A stretch of DNA of 52,878 nucleotides from GH45 sp965370965. GTDB lineage: Bacteria; Bacteroidota; Bacteroidia; Bacteroidales; SZUA-534. Positions 6,931-15,670 of the stretch are shown here, piece after piece (the first letter of the stretch is position 1; the number at the start of each line of letters is the position of its first letter). The stretch is from the NCBI GenBank assembly GCA_965370965.1, contig CBDUWQ010000003.1, positions 1 to 52,878 on the forward strand, read 5' to 3'. The notes under the pieces are model-generated. The model was not told the origin of the DNA, searched no databases, and saw only the letters and a program-made list of their open reading frames with translations. The position numbers and the translations under genes were made by a program.

Positions 6931-9732
6931 ATGGCTGAAAAAAAACTTTTTTTGTTAGATGCCTATGCATTAGCATACAGGTCGTATTACGCTTTTATTA
7001 AAAACCCCCGCATTAACTCCAAAGGCGAAAACACATCGGCTGTTTTTGGGTTTGCAATGTCGTTGCTCGATGTTATAAACAAACAGCAACCTACCCATAT
7101 TGGCGTGGTGTTCGATCCTAAAGGACCAAATTTTAGGCACAAAATGTATAAGGAGTACAAAGCAAACCGAGAGGCTATGCCCGAGGATATGAGGCAGTCA
7201 ATTCCATATATTAAAGAGATGATTGAAGCTTTCAATATTCCGGTGCTAGAGGTGGCAGGATACGAAGCCGATGATGTAATTGGAACACTTGCTAAAAAAG
7301 CCGAAAGCAGTGGCTTTCATGTTTACATGATGACGCCAGATAAGGATTATGCTCAGCTGGTTACCAATAAGGTTTTTGTGTTTAAACCCGCTCGGGGCGG
7401 AAATGAACCAGAGCTTTGGACACCTGAAAAAGTGCTTGAAAAGTTTAAGGTAACACCAAATAATATTATCGATTTGCTGGGGCTTATGGGCGATAGCTCA
7501 GACAATGTACCCGGATGTCCGGGAGTTGGTCCAAAAGGAGCAGAGAAGCTTATTGCAGATTTTGGCACAATTGAGGGTGTTTATGAAAATATTAATACTC
7601 TTAAAGGGAAACAAAAACAGAACATGATTGACTTTAAAGAGCAAGTGCTGCTATCGAAAAAATTGGTTACCATTGAAACAAAAGTACCCATTGAGTTTGA
7701 TGAAAAAGCTTTGGAATATGAAAAACCAAATGCCGAAAAAATCAAAGAGCTGTTTCAAAGACTCGAATTTCGCAATTTGGTTAACAGGGTGCTGGGAACC
7801 GGCACTACAACCACAACCACTACCACAAAAAAACAGGCTCCGGCTCCGGTTCAGGGTTCACTTTTTGATATGTTTGAAACTACCGGCAATGCTGTTGCAG
7901 AAGAACCCGAGGAAGACTTAAAAAGCATTAAAACCGAAAAAGTTGAATATAATTTGGTGCAAACTGATGAGGAGATAGACAAATTACTTGAGATACTGTT
8001 AAAACAAAACGAAGTGTGTTTTGATACAGAAACAACATCGTTAACAATTCACTCGGCGCAATTGGTTGGTTTAGCTTTATCGGTTAGTAAAGGTAAAGCT
8101 TATTATATACCATTTAATCAGGAGCATAACGAAACAATTAAAAAGTTAGAAAAGTTAAAGCCTTTTTTTAAAAATAAGGATATAATAAAAGTGGGGCAAA
8201 ACCTTAAATACGATATTATGGTACTAATGAACTATAATATTGAGGTAAAAGGACCAATGTTTGATACCATGATTGCCCATTACCTTATTGAGCCCGAACA
8301 GCGCCATAACTTAGATGCACTATCCCGTCATTATTTGAAATACGATACAATTAAAACCGAGGAGCTGATTGGTAAAAAGGGAAAAAACCAAATGAGCATG
8401 GCACAGGTGGCACTTGATAAAATAAAGGATTATGCCTGCGAAGATGCCGATATTACTTTACAATTGGTTAAGCCACTGCACAAACAGTTGCAAGATGCAA
8501 AAATGGTTGAGCTGTTCCAAAATATTGAGATACCTCTGTTATCTGTTTTGGCCGATATGGAGTATCAGGGGATTAAACTCGACAATGAAGGGTTAAAAAA
8601 CTATTCGGTGCAGCTAAAAAAAGAGACAATTACGGTTGAGCAGAGTATTTATAAACATGCAGGCATGGAGTTTAATATATCATCGCCAAAGCAGTTGGGC
8701 GAAGTGTTGTTTGATAAGATGAAGATTGTTGCAAATGCACAAAAAACAAAAACAAAACAGTATGCAACAGGCGAGGAGGTGTTGGTAAAATTAAAGGACA
8801 AACATCCTATTATTGATGATATTTTGGAGTACCGCTCGTTAAAAAAGCTAATTACAACTTATGTTGATGCATTGCCTATTCTAATACATAAAAAAACCAA
8901 TAAAATACACACTTCATATAATCAAACTATTACAGCCACAGGACGTTTGAGCTCAAACAACCCAAATATGCAAAACATACCAATACGTGAGGAACGTGGG
9001 CGCGAAATACGAAAAGCCTTTATTCCTACCAACGATGAGTACGTTTTGTTTGCAGCCGATTATTCGCAAATTGAGTTGCGTTTAATGGCACACCTTTGCC
9101 AAGATGAAAACATGGTTGAGGCTTTTAAAAATGGTAAAGACATTCATGCTGATACTGCCGCTCGCATCTTTAAAATAGATAAAAGCAAAGTTACGCGCGA
9201 GCAGCGAGGTTTTGCCAAAGGGGCAAATTTTGGTATAATTTACGGAATTTCGGCTTTTGGGTTGGCGCAAAACCTAAATATTGGACGCAGCGAGGCAAAA
9301 AATATTATTGATAGTTATTTTATTAGCTACCCTAAAGTAAAAAACTTTATGGATGAAAGTGTTAAAATGGTAAGAGAAACCGAATATGCCGAAACCATTT
9401 TTGGCAGGCGCAGGTATTTGCCTAATATACAATCAAATAATGCAATAGTGCGTGGTGCTGCCGAAAGGAATGCTATAAATGCACCTATACAGGGTACTGC
9501 CGCTGATATTATTAAAATAGCAATGATAAATATTCAAAAAAGGTTTAAAAATGAAGGGATCTCCTCAAAAATGATTTTACAGGTACATGATGAATTGGTA
9601 TTTGATGTATTGAAAACCGAACTTGAAAAAGTTAAGGAGATTGTTGTTTATGAAATGGAAAATGCAGCAAGTCTTAGCATACCCTTAACTGTTGATTTTG
9701 GGTATGGTAAAAATTGGATGGAGGCACATTAA
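6931..9732 (+). CDS. polA: DNA polymerase I
   Basis: 933 residues with all three domains: 5'-3' exonuclease (about 1-290, with EADDVIGTLA and DSSDNVPGCPGVGPKGA), DEDD-type 3'-5' exonuclease (about 345-530) and family A polymerase (about 540-933). The proofreading domain keeps its metal ligands: Asp365/Glu367 in FDTET, the NLKYD segment and YACED, so it should be active, unlike that of Taq-type enzymes. Polymerase motifs A (ADYSQIELR), B (the RGFAKGANFGIIYG helix) and C (VHDELVF) are intact. The linker after the exonuclease has a run of eight Thr (292-299) and then QGSLF (308-312), which resembles a beta-clamp-binding pentapeptide. It has about 90 bases of upstream space and stands apart from queD. 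Confidence 0.97.
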   Translation: MAEKKLFLLDAYALAYRSYYAFIKNPRINSKGENTSAVFGFAMSLLDVINKQQPTHIGVVFDPKGPNFRHKMYKEYKANREAMPEDMRQSIPYIKEMIEAFNIPVLEVAGYEADDVIGTLAKKAESSGFHVYMMTPDKDYAQLVTNKVFVFKPARGGNEPELWTPEKVLEKFKVTPNNIIDLLGLMGDSSDNVPGCPGVGPKGAEKLIADFGTIEGVYENINTLKGKQKQNMIDFKEQVLLSKKLVTIETKVPIEFDEKALEYEKPNAEKIKELFQRLEFRNLVNRVLGTGTTTTTTTTKKQAPAPVQGSLFDMFETTGNAVAEEPEEDLKSIKTEKVEYNLVQTDEEIDKLLEILLKQNEVCFDTETTSLTIHSAQLVGLALSVSKGKAYYIPFNQEHNETIKKLEKLKPFFKNKDIIKVGQNLKYDIMVLMNYNIEVKGPMFDTMIAHYLIEPEQRHNLDALSRHYLKYDTIKTEELIGKKGKNQMSMAQVALDKIKDYACEDADITLQLVKPLHKQLQDAKMVELFQNIEIPLLSVLADMEYQGIKLDNEGLKNYSVQLKKETITVEQSIYKHAGMEFNISSPKQLGEVLFDKMKIVANAQKTKTKQYATGEEVLVKLKDKHPIIDDILEYRSLKKLITTYVDALPILIHKKTNKIHTSYNQTITATGRLSSNNPNMQNIPIREERGREIRKAFIPTNDEYVLFAADYSQIELRLMAHLCQDENMVEAFKNGKDIHADTAARIFKIDKSKVTREQRGFAKGANFGIIYGISAFGLAQNLNIGRSEAKNIIDSYFISYPKVKNFMDESVKMVRETEYAETIFGRRRYLPNIQSNNAIVRGAAERNAINAPIQGTAADIIKIAMINIQKRFKNEGISSKMILQVHDELVFDVLKTELEKVKEIVVYEMENAASLSIPLTVDFGYGKNWMEAH

Positions 9733-9743
9733 GAATAATTTTA

Positions 9744-9751
9744 TACTTTTG
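9744..9751 (+). promoter_or_regulatory. Putative -7 box (TACTTTTG) for the M16 peptidase
   Basis: TATACTTTTGCC sits between the polA stop and the peptidase start, matching TAnnTTTG; the same string precedes the helicase gene on the minus strand (49217-49224). Initiation here would give a 5' leader of about 25-30 bases. Confidence 0.5.
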
Positions 9752-9783
9752 CCGGCAGCAAATAAATAAGATGATGGTTGGTT

Positions 9784-11007
9784 ATGAAGGGATACGAATA
9801 TTTTACTTTAAACAATGGCATTAGGGTAATACACAAACAAGCTGATGGGAAAGTAGCGCATTTAGGAGTGGTTATTAACACCGGTTCGCGCGACGAGAAA
9901 GAGTCAGAGCATGGGATTGCCCATTTTATTGAACATGTTATTTTTAAGGGTACGCATAAACGAAAAGCATATCATGTTATAAGCAGTTTAGAGAATGTGG
10001 GTGGAGAGATTGATGCTTATACAACAAAAGAGGAGACCACAATTTATGCCGCCTTTTTAAAGGAGTATTATGTTAGGGCAATGGAGCTTTTTGCCGATAT
10101 ACTGTTCAATTCATCATTTCCTGAAAAAGAACTTGAAAAAGAGAAAGAGGTTATTCTTGACGAGATAAACTCGTATAAGGACAGTCCTGCCGACTTGATT
10201 TTTGACGATTTTGAAGAGCTGATATTTAAAGGGCATCCCATTGGGCGCAATATTTTGGGCGAGCCTAAATCATTAAAAAAGTATAACCGTAATAACCTGC
10301 TTACTTTTATTAAAAACAACTACCATACAAACCAAATGGTAATTTGCTCGGTGGGCGATGTTAAATTTTCAGCATTAAAAAAGTGGGCTGAGAAATATTT
10401 TGGCGAATTTGAAGAGAACAAACGAAAAAACCGCCGAAAAGTACTTAATGGTTATAAGGCATCAACAAAACAGGTGATTAAAGACACTTATCAAGCCCAT
10501 TGTGTTATGGGAAACAGGGCATATTCAATAAAAGATAAGAAAAGGTTGCCGCTTGAATTGCTAAATAATATTCTGGGTGGACCCGGAATGAATTCGAGGC
10601 TTAATTTGGCATTGCGCGAAAAACACGGCTTTACCTATAACATTGAGTCGTTTTATAACCCCTATACCGATACCGGAATTATTGGAATATATTTTGGTAC
10701 CGAGAAGGAAAAAGTTGAAAGGAGTTTAAAAATCATTAACCACGAAATAAAACAACTTCAAAATAAACCGTTGGGGATATTGCAATTAGAGCGTGCAAAA
10801 AAACAACTGATGGGACAAATGGCAATTGGTTCTGAAAATAAATCGAGTTTGATGCTTAATATTGGCCGTAGTTATTTATTGTTTAACAAGGTTGACTCGT
10901 TGGATAAGGTGTATAAAATGATAAATGCTATTACAACAAAACAGTTGTTGGAGGTAGCCAATGAGGCTTTTGATTTTGATAAAATGTCGATGTTGGTTTT
11001 TAAATAG
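9784..11007 (+). CDS. M16 family zinc peptidase (processing peptidase-like)
   Basis: Zinc endopeptidase of the pitrilysin superfamily, with the inverted zinc motif HFIEHVIFKGT (HxxEH) near residue 45 and a distal Glu in the following helix region. Bacterial 410-residue forms such as this are single half-units related to the mitochondrial processing peptidase beta subunit. The C-terminal half has the glycine-rich LGGPGMNSRLNLALREKHGFTY stretch that forms the lid and substrate contact. ATG at 9784 (MKGYEYFTLNNGIRV) is preferred over an in-frame TTG at 9778 because the homologous region starts right there. No signal peptide, so cytoplasmic. It has its own promoter after polA. Confidence 0.9.
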   Translation: MKGYEYFTLNNGIRVIHKQADGKVAHLGVVINTGSRDEKESEHGIAHFIEHVIFKGTHKRKAYHVISSLENVGGEIDAYTTKEETTIYAAFLKEYYVRAMELFADILFNSSFPEKELEKEKEVILDEINSYKDSPADLIFDDFEELIFKGHPIGRNILGEPKSLKKYNRNNLLTFIKNNYHTNQMVICSVGDVKFSALKKWAEKYFGEFEENKRKNRRKVLNGYKASTKQVIKDTYQAHCVMGNRAYSIKDKKRLPLELLNNILGGPGMNSRLNLALREKHGFTYNIESFYNPYTDTGIIGIYFGTEKEKVERSLKIINHEIKQLQNKPLGILQLERAKKQLMGQMAIGSENKSSLMLNIGRSYLLFNKVDSLDKVYKMINAITTKQLLEVANEAFDFDKMSMLVFK

Positions 11008-11029
11008 TAGGTTTACTCCAAAAGTTTGG

Positions 11030-11056
11030 CACTTAGAGGTTCAAAACCGCTAAGTG
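11030..11056. terminator. Hairpin between convergent genes
   Basis: CACTTAG ... GGTTCAAAACC ... CTAAGTG forms a 7-bp outer stem with a 4-bp inner stem, in the 82-base gap where the M16 gene (+) and the synthase operon (-) converge. It lacks a long T-run, so it may be a terminator or a dispersed hairpin repeat. Confidence 0.4.
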
Positions 11057-11089
11057 GCGTCTCTTTTATCTTTAAACGCTTGCATTTTT

Positions 11090-12940
11090 TTAAATATCAA
11101 CCTCTAATTGATAGCCATCGCGCCTAACAACCATAGCATTTTCATAATTGTGATGTGTGCCCTCAACCTTTGGTATATATAGTGAGCTTACTATTTTAAT
11201 AGCTGTCTCTTTAATATTAAGAGGCTTTTCTTGTCCAATTTCAACTGAGAAACGGTATAGTGCTTTGGCATCAACATTTTGCAGCATGCCACCATTTAAA
11301 ATGCCGGGAATATACCAAACTAAATAATTGCCCGATTTGGCTATTTCGCCGCTCATACTTGCTAAAACACCGTGTAGGCTACGTTTTGCCGAAATAAACG
11401 GTTGTATTTCAGCAACATTAATATCTTCGGCAGCAGCACCAACAAATAGGGCAGTACCTTTTAGACATGAAAAAATTGCTTTAAAAATCTGTAATGGGAC
11501 ATAGTGGTTGATAATACCAACTTTATCGGGTTTGCGGCTTAATAAAACTCCGGCAGCATTTATAAAAAAGTTATAGCTTTTACTATTACAGGTCAGTTTT
11601 TCAATAAACTCTTTTACTTGGGCATCATCAAAAAAATCGGCCTTATAGATTTTAATTTTCAACCCTTTAGTTAATGCTAGTTTTTCTAATTCTTCAACAA
11701 CTTTTTTATTTTTATTGTATTGCAGAATTAAATCTGCCCCTCGTTTTATCAGGTCAAGGGCAATTTCAGAACCCAGTCTGCCGCTTGCGCCTAAAACCAA
11801 TGCAGTAGTGCCTTTTAAATCGTTTTTAAAAAGGTAGTCGAGTTTTTTATTGTGGTATTTTTTATCAGGCACCAAATAGGTAAATGCACCATAGTTACCA
11901 CCTACACCGGCCATAGGGCTAACTATTTTCATGCCCGCGTTAAGTTTGCCTTGCTCATTAAGCATTGAGTAGGCAATAGGCACGGTGGCTCCCGAAATAT
12001 TTCCATATTCGTGTTGTGCATCTAAATATAGCTGTTTTGGGGTTAACCCCAAATTTTGTGCAGCAGGGTAAAGAATAGCATTTCCGGTTTGGTGTGGCAC
12101 GCAAAGGTCAAGTTCATTAACTTTCCATCCTGTTTTTTCCATTACTTCGCGCGCTGCCACCTGAATATTTTCTATTGCTCTGTCTTTTATTAGTGTATCG
12201 TCCATATACAAATTCCAGTTTTTGTCAACGCCAACAAAATCAATCATTTGCATATCCTGATAATTATTTATTGCCAATACGCCTTGTGGTTTTTCTGTTT
12301 CAACCCTCGATAAAATTATAGCAGCAGCACCATCGGCAAAGGTTACAAATGGCACAAACTTTACGCGTTGGGTTAAAAACGACGACATTGTTTCGGTATG
12401 TGCCACAACAAGATGCTTGGCATCGGGGTGTGTTTTAAAATGTTCAATAGCAAGTTCAAGGTTGGTATTAAAACCCGAACAACCCGATGTTATGGTAAAG
12501 GTTGGCTTAAAATTGTTAAACCCCACAAAATGCGATTTTATAGATGCCGCAATGCCCGGCGCTTTTTGGTGCGGCGACACTGTGCTAATAAACCATGCAT
12601 CAATTTCTTTTGGTGTGATACCTGCATCTTTAAAAGCATTATCAACGGCTTTTACACCAAGCTCAAGTGACGATTCGGCATAATAAAGCTTTTTTTTGGT
12701 AGGAGGAAAAGGTGTTACGTGCCTTCGGATATTAAAGCCCATTTTTTCGCGCACAAAATAGTCGAATGCTCCAATTTTCGGATTTTTCTCCTTGTAGGCA
12801 ATATAGTTTTTGCTTTTAGCCATGCGCTTTTCATCAAAACCCCGTAGCAGACCTTTACGTATTGCATCGGCAATATATTCGTTGGTAACGGGGTATTTTC
12901 CGGCTGAGTGTCCTATTCCTGAAAATATATAGCTTTCCAT
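11090..12940 (-). CDS. Ketoacyl synthase III-SDR fusion, paralogue B (reductase active site lost)
   Basis: 616 residues. Residues 1-360 are a FabH-like condensing domain with the complete Cys154-His283-Asn314 triad (TSGCSGFN, VPHQTGNA, EYGNISGA). This class condenses an acyl-CoA or acyl-ACP with malonyl-ACP. Residues about 375-616 are a Rossmann short-chain reductase with the cofactor loop GASGRLG (384-390). The catalytic Ser and Tyr of the SDR tetrad are replaced by Ala502 (FVGAAAED) and Phe515 (PFISAK), while Lys519 remains, so ketoreduction is unlikely. The domain order FabH-FabG on one chain is unusual. Last gene of a four-gene operon, 93 bases after paralogue A. It may act as a partner subunit or supply only condensation. 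Product unknown. Confidence 0.85.
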   Translation of the reverse strand: MESYIFSGIGHSAGKYPVTNEYIADAIRKGLLRGFDEKRMAKSKNYIAYKEKNPKIGAFDYFVREKMGFNIRRHVTPFPPTKKKLYYAESSLELGVKAVDNAFKDAGITPKEIDAWFISTVSPHQKAPGIAASIKSHFVGFNNFKPTFTITSGCSGFNTNLELAIEHFKTHPDAKHLVVAHTETMSSFLTQRVKFVPFVTFADGAAAIILSRVETEKPQGVLAINNYQDMQMIDFVGVDKNWNLYMDDTLIKDRAIENIQVAAREVMEKTGWKVNELDLCVPHQTGNAILYPAAQNLGLTPKQLYLDAQHEYGNISGATVPIAYSMLNEQGKLNAGMKIVSPMAGVGGNYGAFTYLVPDKKYHNKKLDYLFKNDLKGTTALVLGASGRLGSEIALDLIKRGADLILQYNKNKKVVEELEKLALTKGLKIKIYKADFFDDAQVKEFIEKLTCNSKSYNFFINAAGVLLSRKPDKVGIINHYVPLQIFKAIFSCLKGTALFVGAAAEDINVAEIQPFISAKRSLHGVLASMSGEIAKSGNYLVWYIPGILNGGMLQNVDAKALYRFSVEIGQEKPLNIKETAIKIVSSLYIPKVEGTHHNYENAMVVRRDGYQLEVDI

Positions 12941-13033
12941 TATATTAATTTCTTATTTTGTTAATTGTACAGTATTATTTTGTAATCATATCATTTTTGG
13001 TTAACGATTTATGATTATTTATACTTTATTATA

Positions 13034-14887
13034 CTAATACTTACTATACCCATCTTTGCGTACAACCAAAACCCCATTGTAATGGCTGCGCACCTTAGTT
13101 ACTTTTGGAATATACAGCGAGCGTACCATACGGTTGGCAATTTCCTTTAGCGGGATGAGTTTTTCCTGTCCTACCGCTAACATCGATGCATTTATTTGTG
13201 TACTGTTTAGCACCTCTGTCATTCCTCCGTCAATAATTCCCGGTATGTAGTAAATGCATTTAAGTTTTGGGTAGTTATTGCGTGCATACCCTGCGGCAAA
13301 TCCAAACAGCCCCCTTTTTGATGCAACATATGCTGATGAGCCGCTAAATTGGGCATCTTGGGCAATAGAGCCTGTAAACATAACCGTTTCGGTTAAATAA
13401 TCGGTCAGCAGCTCGGTAAGTTTTGCAGGGTTTGTGTAATTAACCTTATCAACAAAACGCATTTCGTCATTTGTTATTTCCGATGCCTTATTCAGACTTC
13501 CGGTGGCTGCTACTGTATGAACCAGATAGTTTAGTTCCCGTGTCTCTTTTATGATTGTTTGTGCAAGACTTTCAACCTCGGCATATTGGCTAAAATCGGC
13601 TTTTATTGTTTTATGGTTTAACTCTTGGTTATCAAGTGCGGCCAATAGTTTTTCGGCCTTTTTTTTGTTTGAGTTGTAATGCAAAAAAACACGACATCCT
13701 TTTGCGGCAAGCTGTTTTGATATTTCACCACCCAAACCTCCGGTGCATCCTGTTACCAAAGCTGTTTTATCTTTTAAGTCGTTGGTTTTAGGTTTAAACT
13801 TTTCAAAATGGGGTACTATATATGAAAAACCACCAAGTTCGCCACCCAGCCCTGTAACCGAGGTTATAATTTTCATTTGCGGTTTTAGTTTGCCTTTTTT
13901 ATCAAGATATGCCATTGATGCAGGTATAGAAGCTCCCGATAAATTACCGTAGTCAAGCTGTATATCTTGAAATACTTTTTTTAATGGCATTTGCAGTTTT
14001 TCGGCAGCCTCATGAACAATTGCATTTCCGGTTTGGTGCGGGATAAAAATGTTGATGTCATCTTTGTCCCATTTAGCCTTTTCAAGCAGCTCGGTTGCGG
14101 CTGTTGCAATATTAGGAACAGCCCTTGCTTTAACCCTGCGGGGTTCCATAATCAGATTCCCGCTTCTGTCGGAGCCTAAAAAATCAACCATTGCCAAATC
14201 TTCATAATTTACAACATCAATAATACCTTCTTTTTTATCCGATTTTACTCTGCTAATAACTACTGCCGCAGCTCCATCGCCAAAAGTGGTAAAGGGTACA
14301 AAGTCTTTATCTTCTAACAGTAAACTGCTCATTACCTCGGTATGGGCAACTACAATATGGTTGGCATTACTGTGTGTTTTAAGGTAATTAACAGCTCTCT
14401 CAACATTTATATTAAATCCTACACAAGCCGATGTTGTGGTAACAGTTGGGGTGCGGTTGTCAATTTTTGTAAAGTAGCATTTGGCAGTTTCGGCAATACC
14501 CGGTGCCATTTCGTGCGGTGTGGCTGTACTTATAATCCATGTTGCAATATCATCGGCATGTACGCCTGAATTGTCAAGTGCCTGCTTAATAGCTTCAACC
14601 AACAAATCTAAACTGGTTTGTGCCGTATCATAATTTTTTGCCCTTGGCGGAAAAGGCACTACATGATATCTTTTTCTAAATCCCATCATATGCTCGGCCA
14701 TATAGTCAAAGGCTGTTGCATTAGAAAATTTTTTAAGCAACTCTTGGTATTTTTCAGAGTTTTCTATCCTTTTTTTATCCAATCCGGTAAAAAAACCGGC
14801 ATCAATAGCCTTGTCAATATCATTATTCGTAACCTTGTATTTTCCGGTAACAAAGCCGTATCCGCTAAATATATAATTTACGTGCAT
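13034..14887 (-). CDS. Ketoacyl synthase III-SDR fusion, paralogue A (both active sites intact)
   Basis: 617 residues. The N-terminal 360 form a FabH-type beta-ketoacyl synthase with Cys155 (TTSACVGFN), His284 (IPHQTGNA) and Asn315 (DYGNLSGA). The domain is longer than housekeeping FabH (about 320) by an insertion around residues 25-85. The C-terminal about 245 residues are an SDR with GCTGGLG (380-386), Ser507 (FTGSIAQ), Tyr520 and Lys524 (AYVASK), so a complete NAD(P)H ketoreductase site. One chain could therefore condense an acyl unit with malonyl-ACP and reduce the product to a beta-hydroxyacyl thioester. It starts 2 bases after the upstream hydratase stop, implying translational coupling. 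It is paralogous to the gene at 11090-12940 over its full length. I do not know a named family for this fusion. Confidence 0.88.
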   Translation of the reverse strand: MHVNYIFSGYGFVTGKYKVTNNDIDKAIDAGFFTGLDKKRIENSEKYQELLKKFSNATAFDYMAEHMMGFRKRYHVVPFPPRAKNYDTAQTSLDLLVEAIKQALDNSGVHADDIATWIISTATPHEMAPGIAETAKCYFTKIDNRTPTVTTTSACVGFNINVERAVNYLKTHSNANHIVVAHTEVMSSLLLEDKDFVPFTTFGDGAAAVVISRVKSDKKEGIIDVVNYEDLAMVDFLGSDRSGNLIMEPRRVKARAVPNIATAATELLEKAKWDKDDINIFIPHQTGNAIVHEAAEKLQMPLKKVFQDIQLDYGNLSGASIPASMAYLDKKGKLKPQMKIITSVTGLGGELGGFSYIVPHFEKFKPKTNDLKDKTALVTGCTGGLGGEISKQLAAKGCRVFLHYNSNKKKAEKLLAALDNQELNHKTIKADFSQYAEVESLAQTIIKETRELNYLVHTVAATGSLNKASEITNDEMRFVDKVNYTNPAKLTELLTDYLTETVMFTGSIAQDAQFSGSSAYVASKRGLFGFAAGYARNNYPKLKCIYYIPGIIDGGMTEVLNSTQINASMLAVGQEKLIPLKEIANRMVRSLYIPKVTKVRSHYNGVLVVRKDGYSKY

Positions 14888-14889
14888 TT

Positions 14890-15645
14890 TTATTGCTTTT
14901 TTATAAAATTCTCTCCAATACTCAATTTCCCATTTTTAAACAGCAGTTTCGAAAAAAGTTCTGCTTCTGTACTGTATTGGGTATCTAAATCTGATTTTCT
15001 TGATAGTTTAATTGTCTGTTTAATAGCTTTTAAGCTATCGGGGTTTGTTTTAGAATAAAAAGCTATTTGGTTATCAATTTCATGTTTAAATTTTGCTGAG
15101 GACACAACTTTTTGAACTAGTCCTATTTTTTGAGCAGTGTCATGGTTAAATTCATCGCCTGTTAGCAAATAGTATGCTGCTGCCGATTCTCCAACTTGAA
15201 TAGGAAACTGAACAGTACCTCCGGCACCGGGTATTATTCCGTATTTTACTTCTGGAAAAGCAAAACGGACTGTATTATCACAAATCCTGATATCGCAATG
15301 CAGAGCTATCTCCAGACCACCTCCAAAACAAATTCCCTGAATAAATGCAACTGTAGGTATATCAAGGTTTCGAATCAATAAAAAAGTTTTATGAATAAAG
15401 TTGCTTCGGTGTTCGGCTTCTTTTTGCTCAAGCTGTTGCATCTCTTTTAAATCGCCACCGGCACTAAAAGCTTTTTCTGCTCCAAATATAAAAAGTGCCC
15501 TATTATTAATGGTGTCAATTGTTGATACAGCATGGTAAATTTCTTCAACCATTTTAAAGCAGATGGCATTGAGTTTATCAGGTCTGTTTAAGTATAAACA
15601 GGCTATATTTTTTTTTTGCTTAATATTTATGTAAGTATATTGCAT
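14890..15645 (-). CDS. Enoyl-CoA hydratase/isomerase family protein
   Basis: 251 residues with the crotonase fold. The oxyanion hole is visible at FSAGGDL (about 60-65) and GICFGGGLEIA. Both catalytic glutamates of true hydratases are kept: Glu112 (GGGLEIALHCD) and Glu132 (PEVKYGIIPGAGGT), so it should add or remove water across a 2,3-enoyl thioester. In the operon it lies 25 bases after the acyltransferase and 2 bases before the synthase-reductase fusion. The set therefore holds condensation, ketoreduction and dehydration/hydration steps. It could also serve beta-oxidation, but no thiolase or acyl-CoA dehydrogenase is nearby. Confidence 0.88.
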   Translation of the reverse strand: MQYTYINIKQKKNIACLYLNRPDKLNAICFKMVEEIYHAVSTIDTINNRALFIFGAEKAFSAGGDLKEMQQLEQKEAEHRSNFIHKTFLLIRNLDIPTVAFIQGICFGGGLEIALHCDIRICDNTVRFAFPEVKYGIIPGAGGTVQFPIQVGESAAAYYLLTGDEFNHDTAQKIGLVQKVVSSAKFKHEIDNQIAFYSKTNPDSLKAIKQTIKLSRKSDLDTQYSTEAELFSKLLFKNGKLSIGENFIKKQ

Positions 15646-15670
15646 TGGGTAGATTTTACTGATAAAACTA

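Noticed and set aside
14890..15645. Beta-oxidation operon
   Set aside because: Hydratase lacks any neighbouring thiolase, acyl-CoA dehydrogenase or hydroxyacyl dehydrogenase; the KAS III-SDR partners indicate synthesis rather than degradation.
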